Origin: Sweltsa coloradensis
Lineage: Eukaryota; Arthropoda; Insecta; Plecoptera; Chloroperlidae
Length of the DNA stretch: 64,000 nt
Assembly (NCBI GenBank): GCA_024449915.1
Contig: JAMZAV010000895.1
Span: 62,001-126,000, forward strand
Direction of reading: 5' to 3'
Shown here: in pieces, positions 22,133 through 32,472 of the stretch
Layout: each line of letters starts with the position of its first letter
Numbering within the stretch: position 1 is the first letter of the stretch
Program-made: the position numbers and the translations under genes
Notes under the pieces: generated by a model
Databases searched by the model: none
Seen by the model: only the letters and a program-made list of their open reading frames with translations
What the model was told of the DNA's origin: nothing

Positions 22133-22917
22133 TCTTTTAATATTACCTGATCTGTCATACAATAATCAACTACAGCTCGTCATCCATAAGGTCCTTAAAA
22201 TGCTCGGCTTTGTGAAAAGGAATTGCACAAAAGACTTTTCCATTGGCACTTTCAAGAAGCTCTTTGTGGCGCAAGTGTCATGTGGAACCCTCGCCACAGT
22301 ACAAAAATCCGTAACATTGAACGTATCCAGAAGAATTTAATTAAGCATGTCTGCTATTAGACCAATGTTACCTATTATAGATGCAACTATCCAACTTTAT
22401 GTAAAAAAAATTAATGTTGTATCACTCAAAAATCGGCGCAAGCAGACATATCTAATACTTTGATATAAGCATCTGCATAATAAGTTTGACTCTCAGCTCC
22501 TTGAGCTAGTACATTTTCGCGTTCCTGCAAGACCTACACGAAACCAATAGACTTTTCATCTGCCAAGAAGCAGAGTAGACATTTTTAGTAATTCGCCAAT
22601 TAACCGGATCCAACATACGTATAACCAATTAGCTGTCATCCATCCAGATCTTTACATATATCACCTAAATTTTCAATGTTTTAAAAAGTTTGTCTTCAAA
22701 TGTTCTTGACGTTGTACAACATTGTAATCGTTTTCTATTTTCATTTCGTTTAGTATAATGTTGTTTTGTAAACCTGAGTAGGCCTATTTAGATGTTTTGA
22801 TTTTTTGATATCATTTTTATTTTTGTACTTTAGTTTTTAATTAATTTTATGTAAAAGACTATATCGCATTTGTGGAGGTAACTTTGTTGTTGGTGGCAAT
22901 TAATAAATAAAAACACC
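22133..22917 (+). mobile_element. non-LTR element E, truncated 3' end
   Basis: Broken frames read VLKMLGFVKRNCTKDF and KKLFVAQV, then NLIKHV, resembling the thumb and C-terminal part of Jockey- or CR1-type polymerases. The 3' end is AATTAATAAATAAAAA. It interrupts homology between the two duplication copies (the empty site is near 38,700), so it is an insertion. Clade uncertain. Confidence 0.6.
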
Positions 22918-22929
22918 CCCCAATAACCA

Positions 22930-23163
22930 TAGTTTACAGTTTTGACATACCGTTCAAAGTTAGGTCATAATAATGTAACAACAACACAATAACAAAATAT
23001 CAAAACAAAAAACAGTTCTCCAATAAAAATACTAGAAAAACGCCAAAGTCGTTAATAGACGAGTGAGCGAGCCATGTGTTTAGTACCTGGGAACATTCTT
23101 TTTCCTCCCCCTACCTATGGTAGCATAGACAGCATGAGTCTTGCCCCACTAGCCTATTAGGCA
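22930..23163 (+). repeat. ancient duplication, copy 1, last segment
   Basis: Matches 38,735-38,960, including the non-MITE flank (ACAAAATATCAAAACAAAAA) and the left half of a MITE M1 copy. The same MITE insertion therefore predates the duplication. Confidence 0.7.
23029..23163 (+). mobile_element. MITE M1, left half
   Basis: Begins CTAGAAAAACGCCAAAGTCG followed by GACGAGTGAGCGAGCC and GGGAACATTC, the left terminal repeat of family M1. The right half is missing. Confidence 0.7.
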
Positions 23164-23169
23164 CCCTAT

Positions 23170-23245
23170 ACAGCAGGCATCCTCACGAAACACTCAATCC
23201 CTTGCATTCGCAATAACGACTCAGAAAACCTTATCGGTGGTCTGG
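23170..23245 (-). repeat. SINE family S, 3' fragment, copy 2
   Basis: CACTCAATCCCTTGCATTCG and AACGACTCAGAAAACCTT are the reverse complement of the GTTTTCCTCAGTCGTTAAGG / GCAAGGGATTGAG body of the copy at 38,945-39,190. Confidence 0.65.
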
Positions 23246-23280
23246 TACCGTCTAAATCAGTCATGCTATTTACGCTTTAG

Positions 23281-23330
23281 CTATTCTTTCTTTCTTTCTT
23301 TCTTTCTTCTTTTTTTTCTCTCTTTCATTC
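23281..23330. repeat. (CTTT)n / pyrimidine microsatellite
   Basis: CTTT repeats followed by a T- and C-rich run. Confidence 0.9.
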
Positions 23331-23867
23331 GTCTATTTTCACCATATTATTGAGATTGAATGAGTTAATGAATAAACGAGAAAACGAGTCTAAAAAAATT
23401 AGAAATATATCATTCTTGCCTCATGTTGTTAGTGTTATTCCACGGCAGTAACGTTTGGTGCAGAGCTTTAAAGGTGATGTTTTACTCTCACAATATGCCC
23501 GAAGGGGCACACCAGAACGACACGCCACGTTTATTGTAAATCTGAATAAACTGCAAAATTTACCAGCAATTACATTTTTTGTTATTTGTCTGCTTTAAAA
23601 CAACATGTGCGTTTCTCCAAATCACGATTGGCCCATTATCTCCACATTTGAAAAGTACGTCAGACAATATATAGCATCATGTAGAGCCTAAACAGTATAG
23701 AAAAAAATCATTTATTTTCACAATATAATACATACACGATAAACATTCATCCATGCACGCACTGATATAATATGACATGATCATATCTTTAATCTGTGCT
23801 ACAAGCTTGGATTTGTAAGTGTAGCAAGCCTCCTATCTAATGCAATGAATTATTTGGACTACTAGGC
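23331..23867. other. unassigned AT-rich stretch
   Basis: No gene or repeat match was seen within the window. Confidence 0.4.
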
Positions 23868-24427
23868 AGCTTCGCGAACGCTTTTTTTAGTCACGTTTAT
23901 GGATGAGCTTTTTTGTAAGTTTTTAGTTTGCGTGGAACCACTTTACCTTTGCAGGTTCTTTTTAAATGCATTGTAGGTGATTGTTGTCAAGTTTCTATTG
24001 TTACTTGTTAGTTGTTATTATAAACCTAAAAAAAATAATATTTAAACCTTTATTCTATGGATTATGGCTTACTTTTCAACTTTTTCTTTCAAAAAGCAAT
24101 ACATCACCATTACCGTAATGTCCATGTAAAATATGAACGTTGTAACCCCAACCGTTTGGTCAGAATCGGCCTAAATGTCGCGAAAATATCGCACTAAAAA
24201 TCGAAAAAAATCGTAAAAGTACGATATTCATGAGAAATATTTCTTTGATTGTACCCAAAAACGTGGCAGGTCTAAGTTCAGAGATTTCGAAGGTCCACTC
24301 CAATTTTCATCAAGATCGCATGTGCCGTTTGCCCGGTAGAGTGCAAACAAACAGACAAAAAAAAACATTGGAGCTAAATTTTTTGAGTGGTCAGTGAAAT
24401 TGAAGTCTTCGCTTCGCTCATCCAATA
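23868..24427 (+). mobile_element. MITE family M2, copy 1
   Basis: Starts with GCTTCGCGAACGCTTTTTTT and ATGGATGAGC, and ends GAAGTCTTCGCTTCGCTCAT-CCAAT. The start and end share a short inverted core (GGATGAGC / GCTCATCC). Interior landmarks are CGTTTGGTCAGAATCGGCC and CGTGGCAGGTCTAAGTTCAG. Other copies lie at 24.45, 41.45, 42.08, 43.91 and 55.58 kb. A minus-strand frame (CDLDENW...LPRFWV) recurs in all copies but follows the repeat and lacks a start. Confidence 0.75.
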
Positions 24428-24445
24428 ATCTGCACTTGTAAACTA

Positions 24446-25180
24446 GGCCGCTTCGCGAACGCTTTTTCCAGTCGCGTTGATGGATGAGCTTTTTTGGAAA
24501 ATTTCTGTCCAATGATTACGTTTTTAAGTGGAATCTCATTACTTTTTCTTAAGTTACTTGATATTACTTGTTAATTATACACCTGTAAAAGACTTTTATT
24601 AGAACCTTTATTTTTATGAATTTTGACTAACTTTCAAATTTTTCTTTCAAGAGGCACTACATCACCATAATCTTTATGTCAATGTAAAATATGAACGTTG
24701 TAGCACCACACGTTTGGTCAGAATCGGCCCAAATATCATGAAAATATCGTATTAAAAACCGAGTAAAAAATTGTAAAAGTACGATTTCTATAACAAATAC
24801 TTTTTCAAATGTCTCTAAAATCATAACATATATAATTTCAGTGATTTTAAACGTTCCCATTAAGTTTCATCAATATCGGAGTAGCCGTTTGCCAAATATC
24901 ACGAAAATATCTCATTAAAAAATTTAAAAAATCGTAAAAGTACGATAATCATAAGAAATATTTGATCGATTATACCCAAAAACGTGGCAGGTCTATGTTC
25001 AGAGATTTCAAAGGTCCCCTCCAATTTTCATCAAGATCGCATGCCGTTCGCCCGGTAGAGAGCGAACAATCAGACAAAAAAACTAACAAAAACAAAACAC
25101 CCGAGCTATTTTTCTTGGGGTAACGTAAGTGAAAAAAAACACAAAGTGAAATTGAAGTCTTCGCTTCGCTCATCCAATAA
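24446..25180 (+). mobile_element. MITE family M2, copy 2, with internal duplication
   Basis: Same ends as copy 1, but about 735 bp long because the segment containing AATATC...CGTAAAAGTACGAT is present twice (near 24,735-24,800 and 24,895-24,960). It lies in tandem with copy 1. Confidence 0.75.
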
Positions 25181-25260
25181 AGAAATCTATGTAACAATAT
25201 TTATTTCGACAACTATTCAGTCGTCTTCAACGGGTTTAATGACATTTGACATTACATCAT

Positions 25261-25911
25261 TAAAGGGGTATTTAACCGCTAAACTCAAAAAATATACTTC
25301 ATTCAGGCTCACTAGTTATGAATTTAGCAATTAACAGAAAAGTTATTGGGGCCACCATGACCTCCCAAAAAATTGTCAAACATTACACTTTTCGAACTAG
25401 GTCCCATCGGCAAAAATCTCCCATAAGAAATAACATCGGGACGATATTTATGCCCCGTGACCTTGGAGGATTTTGATCCAAAAAAATATTGGCCATTATT
25501 GACGTACTCAACAGCCTTTCCTGTAAATTATCTTTATTTTGTTTTGTAATTTGGGCAAGTAGTTCGGTCAAAATATGCAGATTGCCAAGATGGGGCGTGA
25601 TTTTGGAATGCATATTTTTGCGTGTTTGAGGGTATATTTGGTCACAGTTTCAAGACACGATGTTATAAAGGAACATTTTAGATTGGTACTATGCTCTAGT
25701 ATCTATGTGGACAAAAAAGAAGCCGGTTAAAGCCGATTTAAAAAATTTCCCAAAACACCAATTTTCGCAAATTTCTGGATCAAAAAAGTATAAAAATTCG
25801 TGTAAATAAATCACAGTTACAAGATGTAATTTTTTACACGGTCCTCTTAGTGTAGTATTATGCTATAGATCATGTGGTAAAAAATAATTTTTGGGTTTTT
25901 TAGCCCTTTAA
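25261..25911. mobile_element. MITE family M4 (TTAA-flanked, piggyBac-like), copy 1
   Basis: Bounded by TTAA on both sides. The left end TTAAAGGGGTATTTAACC and right end TAGCCCTTTAA are inverted relative to each other. A second copy at 45,055-45,698 has the same ends and interior (ATATTGGCCATTATTGAC, TTTAGATTGGTACTATGCTC). TTAA target duplication is characteristic of piggyBac; the assignment is inferred. Confidence 0.65.
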
Positions 25912-25996
25912 GAAACAACAAAAATCCCAAATTTTTAACAAATACGTACCGCCATCTCAATTTCACCAGAAAACTCATACCTACCATTTTATAACC

Positions 25997-26274
25997 AGGG
26001 AAACGCCAAAGTCGTTGTTAAACGAGTGAGTAAGCCATGTGTTGTGTACCCGTGGTAACATTACTTTTCTTCCCCCTACTTTAGGCCTCCCTAGCCTATC
26101 ATAGGCTAGAGTGGCGCATTATGGCCTTACAGTTGACGCGCCCTTATATCAACTAAATTAAAAACCCTATTATTTATACCAATATAATTATCAAACTTAA
26201 ATGCAAATGTTCCCGGGTTCTCAACACTTGAGTCGCTCACTCATCTAACAACGACTTTGGCGTTTCCCAAGTCT
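25997..26274. mobile_element. MITE M1, complete copy
   Basis: Terminal inverted repeats of about 60 bp: GGGAAACGCCAAAGTCGTTG with AACGAGTGAG on the left, and CTCACTCATCTAACAACGAC with TTTGGCGTTTCCC on the right. A conserved core CTTACAGTTGACGCGCCCTT is shared with the copy at 27.4 kb and with 9,950-9,970. Confidence 0.8.
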
Positions 26275-26865
26275 AGTTGGCTAAGGCGTCCTTATAGCCG
26301 AAATGTTGTAGACGTGGGTTCAATCCCCTGGTCGGAAAAGATTTTGTAATTTCTGGATTGTATTTTAAAAATTATTAAACATGTTTTGAAATGCATATAA
26401 CGCAGTGTAGTCTATCATCTGTGACAATACTATGGAAAACATAGCCGCGAAATACGTGTTCATTTGCAAGGTTTACTCAATCTCCGAGAGGAATTTTGGG
26501 ATTCTTTGGGAGTGCAAAATTCGATCCACCATGGGCGCGGCATTTCACCGCCAGACAGATAATCAACAATTTTTTTTTCAAAACCAAAACCATTGTCGTT
26601 AAAATAATTCCAACTTATTGGCAGCCTATTTTTAATTTTTTTGTTTCTTGTAGGTTTAAATCGCAATGGATCTAGCTGATTTTATTAGCAGTTCTCAGTA
26701 AACTCGTACCGGATGTCTGTTTAAAATTTCAGCGCAATCTGTTCAGCGATTCGGCTGATTTTCGACGTACAGACCCACAGACTCACAGAATGAGCGCCGT
26801 TTGAGTTGAATGGAGAACACTTCGTTCGCTTCGCTCACTCGTTTAAAAATTTAATCGGTTATGTT
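26275..26865 (+). repeat. tRNA-headed repeat T, copy 1 (adjacent to M1)
   Basis: Directly after the M1 end comes TCTAGTTGGCTAAGGCGTCC (A-box-like) and GTGGGTTCAATCCCCTGG (B-box-like). The body contains ACATGTTTTGAAATGCATA, CTATGGAAAACATAGCC and CTCAATCTCCGAG. The same head and body follow the M1 copy at 27.4 kb with the same spacing. The far end (to CTTCGCTCACTCG at 26,845) was not seen in the second copy. Probably a tRNA-derived SINE that became linked to M1. Confidence 0.6.
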
Positions 26866-27412
26866 GCCAACTAACAATTAAGTTTAAAAAAGTCACCTTT
26901 ATAAGGTAGACTGGCTCTGGCTTGGAACCAACACACTTACCAAATAGATGGAAAGTCCATACTAGGAGTACTTATGACGTTGTTCTTCACATCCATAAAG
27001 GCAGCCTCTTTTAACAGACGTTTATGCAGATTACTTTTATAGAGATCAAAACATGTGATATCGAACAAATATCATTTAAAATTTATTATGCTTAATTTAA
27101 TGCAACTGTTTACTATTATATTTTGCGTTTTTTATTTTCAACAAGTAAATTCGTGTCTACATGTTGAGACACGTGTTTTAACTGTTTCACATGACGTTGT
27201 ATCTTGCAAACAAAAAGTTTTCTAATCTCTGGCATAAATAAAATACACATTTCATTTCAAATGAAATAAATGATCTTTATCTCAACCATATTTATTTATG
27301 ACGATTTTTTAAATTTATTTTACGATTTACGATTTTTAGAAGATATTTGTTAAAGTTAAGTTAACGGTCCCGTCATTTAATTTATTTTCGTTGGTATTTG
27401 GTCGTAATCATT
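26866..27412. other. unassigned AT-rich stretch
   Basis: Nothing recognised. Confidence 0.4.
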
Positions 27413-27686
27413 ATCCCTCGCACATGCCATGTGTTGAGTATGTATAGGAACATTCCCTTTCTTTACCCTACATAAGGCTGGATCCAGCATGGGTCTTTCC
27501 TCCCTATAGCATATCATAGGCTACAGTGGCGGATTATGACATTACAGTTGACGCGCCCTTATAACAACTCAAAACCCTATCATGTATACCTAATGTCAAT
27601 CAACTTGAATGCAAATGTTCCCGCGTACTCAACACATGACTCGCTCACACGTCTCACAACGCCTTTGGCGTTTTCCTAGTCTAGTT
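27413..27686. mobile_element. MITE M1, copy lacking the outer left end
   Basis: The core (AGTTGACGCGCCCTTATAAC) and right terminal repeat (CTCGCTCACACGTCTCACAA, then TTTGGCGTTTTCC) match the 26.0-kb copy. The left end starts inside the terminal repeat at TCGCACATGCCATGTG. Confidence 0.75.
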
Positions 27687-27760
27687 GGCTAAAGCGCTCT
27701 AATACCCGGAATGTGGGAAACCTGGGTTCAAACCCCTGGTCGGGAAAGATTTTGTAATTT
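27687..27760 (+). repeat. tRNA-headed repeat T, copy 2, head
   Basis: TAGTTGGCTAAAGCGCTC and CTGGGTTCAAACCCCTGG correspond to A and B boxes. The unit is broken at AAGATTTTGTAATT by a non-LTR insertion, and its body resumes at 29,431. Confidence 0.65.
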
Positions 27761-27790
27761 TTTTTTCTTTCTTGTGCGAAGTTGGCCTCT

Positions 27791-28700
27791 TTAGCCATTC
27801 TTCTGTCTTGCTATCCAATATAAGACTGCCTCCTTTTCTATCCTGCTCAGTACATCGGGCAGGGAGTCAATGTCACTCTTGAGGGCGGCGCATCTAAAGA
27901 GATGCGCTCTGTCTTGGTCTTCTAAATTACAAAGTTTACAGGTGGCCGGTTCGTTGATAATGTTAAGGCGGTGCAGGTGGTGTTGCAAGACGTCGTAACC
28001 GGTTGCAAGCCGGAAATGGGCGGTGGCAGTCTTTCTCGACCAGTCTTTGTCTGGCCCTTTCTTGATCTCGGTCCACCAGTTCTTTTGTCGTGAAGCTCTT
28101 CTGTGGTGTTCATAAAGATCTTTTTTGTGGTCGATTTGATCTAAGTTTTGACATTTTTGAAGGAGAGAGGCGCTGCTGGTGGTTGCGGTGCTTTTGTGGC
28201 ACTTTTTGCCAAGAAGTCTGCCTTTTCATTCCCCATGATCTTGCAGTGGATAGGGATCCATTGAGCCTCTAAAAGTTTGTTTTGCTGACGGAGGCTGGCA
28301 AGGGAGTTTTTGAAAAGCAGCGATTTCGGATGGAGGTTCGCTGCTTGGGAGATAAATTGGATGGCCGAGACACTGTCGCTTAGGATGACAAATTTTGTCT
28401 TGTTGAGAGAGAAGGCGTGGGTCTCGCGACTTTTTCGGCCGCCCTGGGGATGGCTGCGACCTCAGCGTCGAAGTATGTTTCACCGGCTCCCATTGGAGTG
28501 GCTTCTTCGAAGAAGATGCAGTGGATGCCGTAGCCTGTTCTGTTTGTAACCGAGTCGTAGGAGCCTTTCGTGAAGATATGCACCCACTCTTGAAGAAGAA
28601 AGTGCTTCTTAAAGTGCTCCTCGGCAAGCTTTTTCAGTTCTTTGTGGTCATGGTCATCTTTCTTCTCGATGCCGTCAATTTTTGTTCCCGGGGCGAGCTG
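27791..28700 (-). pseudogene. RNase H and C-terminal zinc-knuckle region of element F
   Basis: Broken frames give FTKGSYDSVTNRTGYGIHC (RNase H first strand, with the catalytic Asp of FTDGS replaced by Lys), FDAEVAAI (catalytic Glu), a FVILSDS-type strand (catalytic Asp), and QWIPIHCKIMGNEKADFLAK (QWxPxHxxIxGNExAD). The last piece, to a stop at 27,791, reads CKLCNLEDQDRAHLFRC, a CxxC...HxxxxC knuckle. The D-to-K change and frameshifts mean the copy is dead. Confidence 0.75.
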
Positions 28701-28737
28701 ATTGTATTTGTCCGGCAGAAGCTCTGGGAGTGGTACG

Positions 28738-29430
28738 TCAAGTGGTGCACGTGGTGCTTCTAGCAGACAGTACCAGGCAGTTTTTACTCTTCAGTTGGTG
28801 GACTGTTTCAGCAAAGTTAGTGTGCGCCTTGACTTTTGAAGTTGGGTAGTTTAGCCATTTGTCGGGGTTCAGGCGTGCCAGTTTTTCGTGCAGTTGGACA
28901 GCGCGCTGCTCTCTTCTTAGCTGTAGAGGCTCAATTTGGCTGAACCACTCCATGGCGATAATTGGGGTGGTTTTCACTGCTCCCGTGATCAGGCGAAGGG
29001 CTCGATTTTGGACTCTGTCGACATGGCTGGCGTGCGTGGCGGCGGCGGCGGGGAAGACATCGGTGCCGTACTCAATGGCTGGTCTGATGTACGTTTTGTA
29101 CGTCAGCGCCAGAGTGTCTAGTTTTGCGCCCCAGGACACACCGGCTACCCTTTGAAGGAGTCGTAGTCGTTTTTGACCCTTCTCTGCTGCCTTTTCAAAG
29201 TGGATCTTGCCGGTCATTTTTTTGTCGAAGGTCACGCTGAGGTACTTCATCTCATCTGTCTGTTTAATCTGTTCGCCATCAAGAGTGATGTTGAACTTTA
29301 AGGGATTGTGACTCATCGTGAAGTAGGTGCAGATGGTTTTGCTGCAGTTTATCTTAAAACCGTGCACTTTGATCCAGCCTGCAGCTATCATCATGGCGTG
29401 GCCCATTTTTGTTCCAGTCTTACTGGGCAC
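28738..29430 (-). pseudogene. reverse transcriptase thumb region of element F
   Basis: An open frame of about 230 codons begins downstream of where the catalytic xADD would be. It reads GFKINCSKTICTYFT, a DEMKYLSVTFDKKM strand (the usual KYLGVxxD motif), then VAGVSWGAKLDTLALTYKTY and IRPAIEYGTDVFPAAA. These are the thumb and connection motifs of I/Jockey/LOA-type non-LTR polymerases. It ends in VDRVQNRALRLITGAVKTTP, also typical. The palm and fingers are absent (5' truncation). Confidence 0.8.
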
Positions 29431-29720
29431 AAATTATAAAACAAATTATAAAACATGTTATGAAATGCATACAATACTATGGAAAACATAGCCAGTACGA
29501 TATACGTGTAAAGATTGCATGCATGGTTCACTCAATCTCCGAGCAAAATTTGGGTGAACCTTGAGGGTACAAGATTAGATTCACCTTGATCACTGCATGC
29601 ACAATTTTCACCGCCTGACAGATATAAAAACAAAAATTATTTTTTCAAGAACAAAACCATAGTCGTTAAATCGAATCCTACACATTTACAGCCTGTTTAT
29701 AACGAGTAGATTAGGCAAGC
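29431..29720 (+). repeat. tRNA-headed repeat T, copy 2, body
   Basis: Resumes the body interrupted by element F: ACATGTTATGAAATGCATA, CTATGGAAAACATAGCC, CTCAATCTCCGAGC. AAATTATAAAAC is present twice in tandem at the junction. Confidence 0.65.
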
Positions 29721-29939
29721 AGACTCGCGCAAAAAGTTGATTTCAGACAAGTACTCACTTAAACCGAGTGCCATACAAAATAAACATCGGACAAATCATA
29801 ATGATCACAGGAAGTTGTTGGAAAAACATCATAAATTCTGCGTCATTCATTGATGAATCGAGCTAACGATGTTGACAAATAACCGCGATTCGGTCTTAAA
29901 AATCATTTGTCACTCTCTTTGTGTTAACATTTTGTTTGT

Positions 29940-30110
29940 CTTCGGAGCAACGTGATAATTAGCTTGTAGGAGCAAGGTGCATCTGGAGTGAGCTCATTGT
30001 AGTTTTGACACCGGACACATCAGGTTCAGCAGACGAGGAAGCTCCTCTGCGTTCTACAGAAGAAGACAGTGCGACAATGAACTTTCGTCTGGGACTTCTT
30101 CTACTCCTGG
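29940..30110 (+). CDS. candidate first exon of a secreted-protein gene
   Basis: An ATG at 30,077 in a reasonable context (GCGACAATGA) starts a peptide MNFRLGLLLLLG, the n-region and hydrophobic core of a signal peptide. Codon 12 is interrupted after one base by GTATGT, a good 5' splice donor (30,111). Upstream 30,000-30,076 is GC-richer than its surroundings and purine-rich, like a 5' UTR. The start of the exon is a guess; there is no obvious TATA. Later exons were not found in the window. The combination of ATG, Leu-rich core and donor within 40 bases is what supports the call; chance is possible. Confidence 0.4.
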
Positions 30111-30476
30111 GTATGTACAGTTTGTTAATCTTTACAGAAGTTATATTCAGTTTAGCATGGAATATAACAGCATAACTTCCTTGTAGGCGAATGTACTAAT
30201 TTTTTTTTTGTGCGTTTGTTTTCAAATTTAGGCGACACTATCAAATTTGTCGGTGTTAATGTAGTTTCAAAGATAATTTTTCAAAACTTGAATAATTCGA
30301 AGAGTTTGGAAGCTTAATTCGCCATTTTACGTATTTGAAACGAAGATTTGTATAACCATAATTTTGTATCTTTGATACATATAAATATTGTATAATGGGA
30401 AACCTGCCCAAGTGCCCAGGGAGCAATGCATGCCCCTCTGTAGGTGGAATAGAAACTAGGAACTAGGAATAGAGTT

Positions 30477-30665
30477 ATAGGACAATTGTGAAGGCCCGAG
30501 GGCTGTTTAGGAGGAATCAATCACTTGCATTTGCATTAACGACTGAGGAAAACCTCGGGAACCTTCAATCAGGATTGCCTGTCACGACGGGATTTGAACC
30601 CGGGACTTCCCGAATTAGAGTCTCACACTTTAACGCTCGAGCCAACACTGTCGGTAAAATAGTTT
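30477..30665 (-). repeat. SINE family S, copy 3
   Basis: The minus strand reads CGACAGTGTTGGCTCGAGCG (A-box region), GGGAAGTCCCGGGTTCAAAT-CCCGTCG (B box), then the body with GAGGTTTTCCTCAGTCGTTA and GCAAGTGATTGATTCCTCC. Confidence 0.8.
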
Positions 30666-30959
30666 TCTGTTGTATGAGTGTAAATTCGAGTGAGGTAACT
30701 CGGACATCCTGTGTGGAAACTTGACCACTGTCCTACCGCCTTAATAAGCATAATTAATAAATTAAAATGTATCATTTAAGTGTAATAATTATTTTCACAG
30801 TTTTAATAAAAAATATTTCTCAATGGTGAATCCAACCTTATATAAATATTTGTCTTATATGATATTTATTTTATTTATGTAACATTGTTTTTTTTACTTT
30901 TATAAATTGCATAGTATTATTATGATAGCATTTTTGATTATGTGCCTACCATATCGAAT
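30666..30959. other. unassigned AT-rich stretch
   Basis: No feature seen between the SINE and the start of duplication copy 2. Confidence 0.4.
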
Positions 30960-31239
30960 AGATAAATCCTCTAAAACGGTTGCAGTTATATTTACAGCCA
31001 GACATACTAGAAATCCCCCCCCCCCCCTACAGATCCTAGGAGGAAAATCTATTCGTTGGTCCAAAACGGCCCAGTATCTTAGTGCGACCTTAGATGCTAA
31101 ACTGAGCTGGAGCCACTACATAAAATCGACGTACCAGAAAGCTGTTCGTAAAACAGCCGCTATGTCCCCCCTTCGCCGATCTCCCAATATAACCCGTAAA
31201 GACCGCCTGCTAATTAACCTTACCTACGAATACGAATGA
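30949..31239 (+). pseudogene. Jockey-like non-LTR RT fragment, copy 2
   Basis: A frame of about 97 codons reads KSSKTVAVIFTARHTRNPPP, then SIRWSKTAQYLSATLDAKLS and YIKSTYQKAVRKTAAMSP, the Jockey thumb. It starts downstream of the catalytic xADD that copy 1 still retains. A ~30-bp deletion near its end relative to copy 1 removes the SYKQIIRAS segment. Confidence 0.8.
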
Positions 31240-32472
31240 ATACAATTATTTCGTATTTTCAGTGGTTTGGTGTCGTGTCGACGTCCAAGGGAGATGTTTG
31301 AACGATGGCGACCTCAAGACTTACAAAGACGCTATGTGGCGACAGGGACTCTGCAACTCTACTCTCATGCGTGGCTCCGTAGTGAGTAACAAGCCCACAG
31401 ATCTCGCGAGGTCAAATGTTAGTCTTCATAGCTCTGGGCTTATGGCTCATAATAGTGCCCAACAGAATGCTTATGAAGACATGATGTTGATGGTGGAATT
31501 CTGCAACTCTACGTTCATCCATGCCCCGGCAGAGGATGGCAAAGTAGACCTTACAGATGACGCGGGTTCAAATGTGCGCCAGCTAGATCATGTGATAGAT
31601 ACTTCAGCCATCGACACAGCCAACAACAGCGAGACTTTGCTAAGTACTAACCGTACAAGTGCTCTAATCTTAAGGAAAACATTTTCACTCTTTAACAAAT
31701 TGACGTCTTACAACGTCTTCAAACCGAAATACTTGAGCATCGCATGGTTTATTCAAACTTTTTTCGCCATCAAATGCTATTTCGCTCTAGTTGAGTTCAT
31801 TTGTTTTAAAAAAATAATGCCGAGGCTGTGCAAAAAAATTAAGAGGAATAATCCCTTTACTAAATTTAATAGATATTATTTCAACCGCTCCAATCCCACA
31901 CATATTAGTGGTACGGATTCTAGTACGACTTACGGCATCGAAGGATCATACAAAAAATACTTTACAACTAATGGTGAAAACCAGAAGCAAGAACCGACTC
32001 TTTCCCCTCATGCTACTTATAATATAAACATTGACCAAGAAAAACCTGATAATACAAATCTTGAAAATGTTGATGACACTAATCCAGATCCTACTTTTCA
32101 CTCAAAACTTCGCGCTTCCCTGATGTTGTTTCTCTTAGCTGTGATTATGTTGTATGCATTTGTTTTGGGGGTTATCATTCTTTACGCTGTTTTAAAGACC
32201 TCCATAAAACGTGAGAAAGCTAAAACACTTCTTTTAAAATGAACGAAGAGCCCCTCATTACTAGTTGAATGCGAGATCACGCGAATACATATGTACCGTC
32301 ATAGCGACCCGCATGCAGAGTTTGAAAGATCGGTCGAACTTTACCACTTCAGGCAACATTTGCGAGGAAAGACACAGGAACGGACGGAGAGAACATAAAC
32401 GGAAAAGGAAGAATCCAGGAACGAAGCAAATTGGCCAAGCCACTAGAAGCTCGCCAGCGCTGGAATATAATC
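30960..32472 (+). repeat. ancient duplication, copy 2, first segment
   Basis: Collinear with 3,190-4,853. The last bases TAATC are the left copy of the BEL/Pao target duplication. Confidence 0.85.
31262..32242 (+). CDS. unrecognised Asn-rich putative membrane ORF, copy 2 (intact)
   Basis: The frame is uninterrupted for 326 codons from a GTG at 31,262; the first in-frame ATG is codon 25 (31,334), giving about 302 residues. Residues 24-54 and 73-106 are related segments, each centred on CNST. N-x-S/T sites occur at about residues 32, 52, 82, 121, 130 and 208. A hydrophobic span near 157-182 (YLSIAWFIQTFFAIKCYFAL) and another near 285-311 suggest two membrane passes with a Lys/Arg-rich loop (KKIMPRLCKKIKR). 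An acidic Asn-rich stretch precedes the second span and the tail is basic. TATTTTCAG just upstream could be a 3' splice site, so this may be an exon rather than an intronless gene. No signal peptide or known domain is seen. Transcription is unknown. Confidence 0.45.
   Translation: MVWCRVDVQGRCLNDGDLKTYKDAMWRQGLCNSTLMRGSVVSNKPTDLARSNVSLHSSGLMAHNSAQQNAYEDMMLMVEFCNSTFIHAPAEDGKVDLTDDAGSNVRQLDHVIDTSAIDTANNSETLLSTNRTSALILRKTFSLFNKLTSYNVFKPKYLSIAWFIQTFFAIKCYFALVEFICFKKIMPRLCKKIKRNNPFTKFNRYYFNRSNPTHISGTDSSTTYGIEGSYKKYFTTNGENQKQEPTLSPHATYNINIDQEKPDNTNLENVDDTNPDPTFHSKLRASLMLFLLAVIMLYAFVLGVIILYAVLKTSIKREKAKTLLLK

Larger units (their letters stand above)
27761..29430 (-). mobile_element. RNase H-bearing non-LTR retrotransposon F, 5'-truncated
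   Basis: Inserted on the minus strand. A poly-T (A tail) at its low-coordinate end borders the tRNA-headed repeat, and its 5' truncation lies near 29,430. In transcription order it encodes the end of the RT, an RNase H domain and a C-terminal CCHC-type knuckle. It splits repeat T, whose two halves join at equivalent positions of the intact copy. Confidence 0.8.

Noticed and set aside
28090..29155. Plus-strand frames over element F
   Set aside because: Antisense shadows of the minus-strand RT/RNase H coding sequence.
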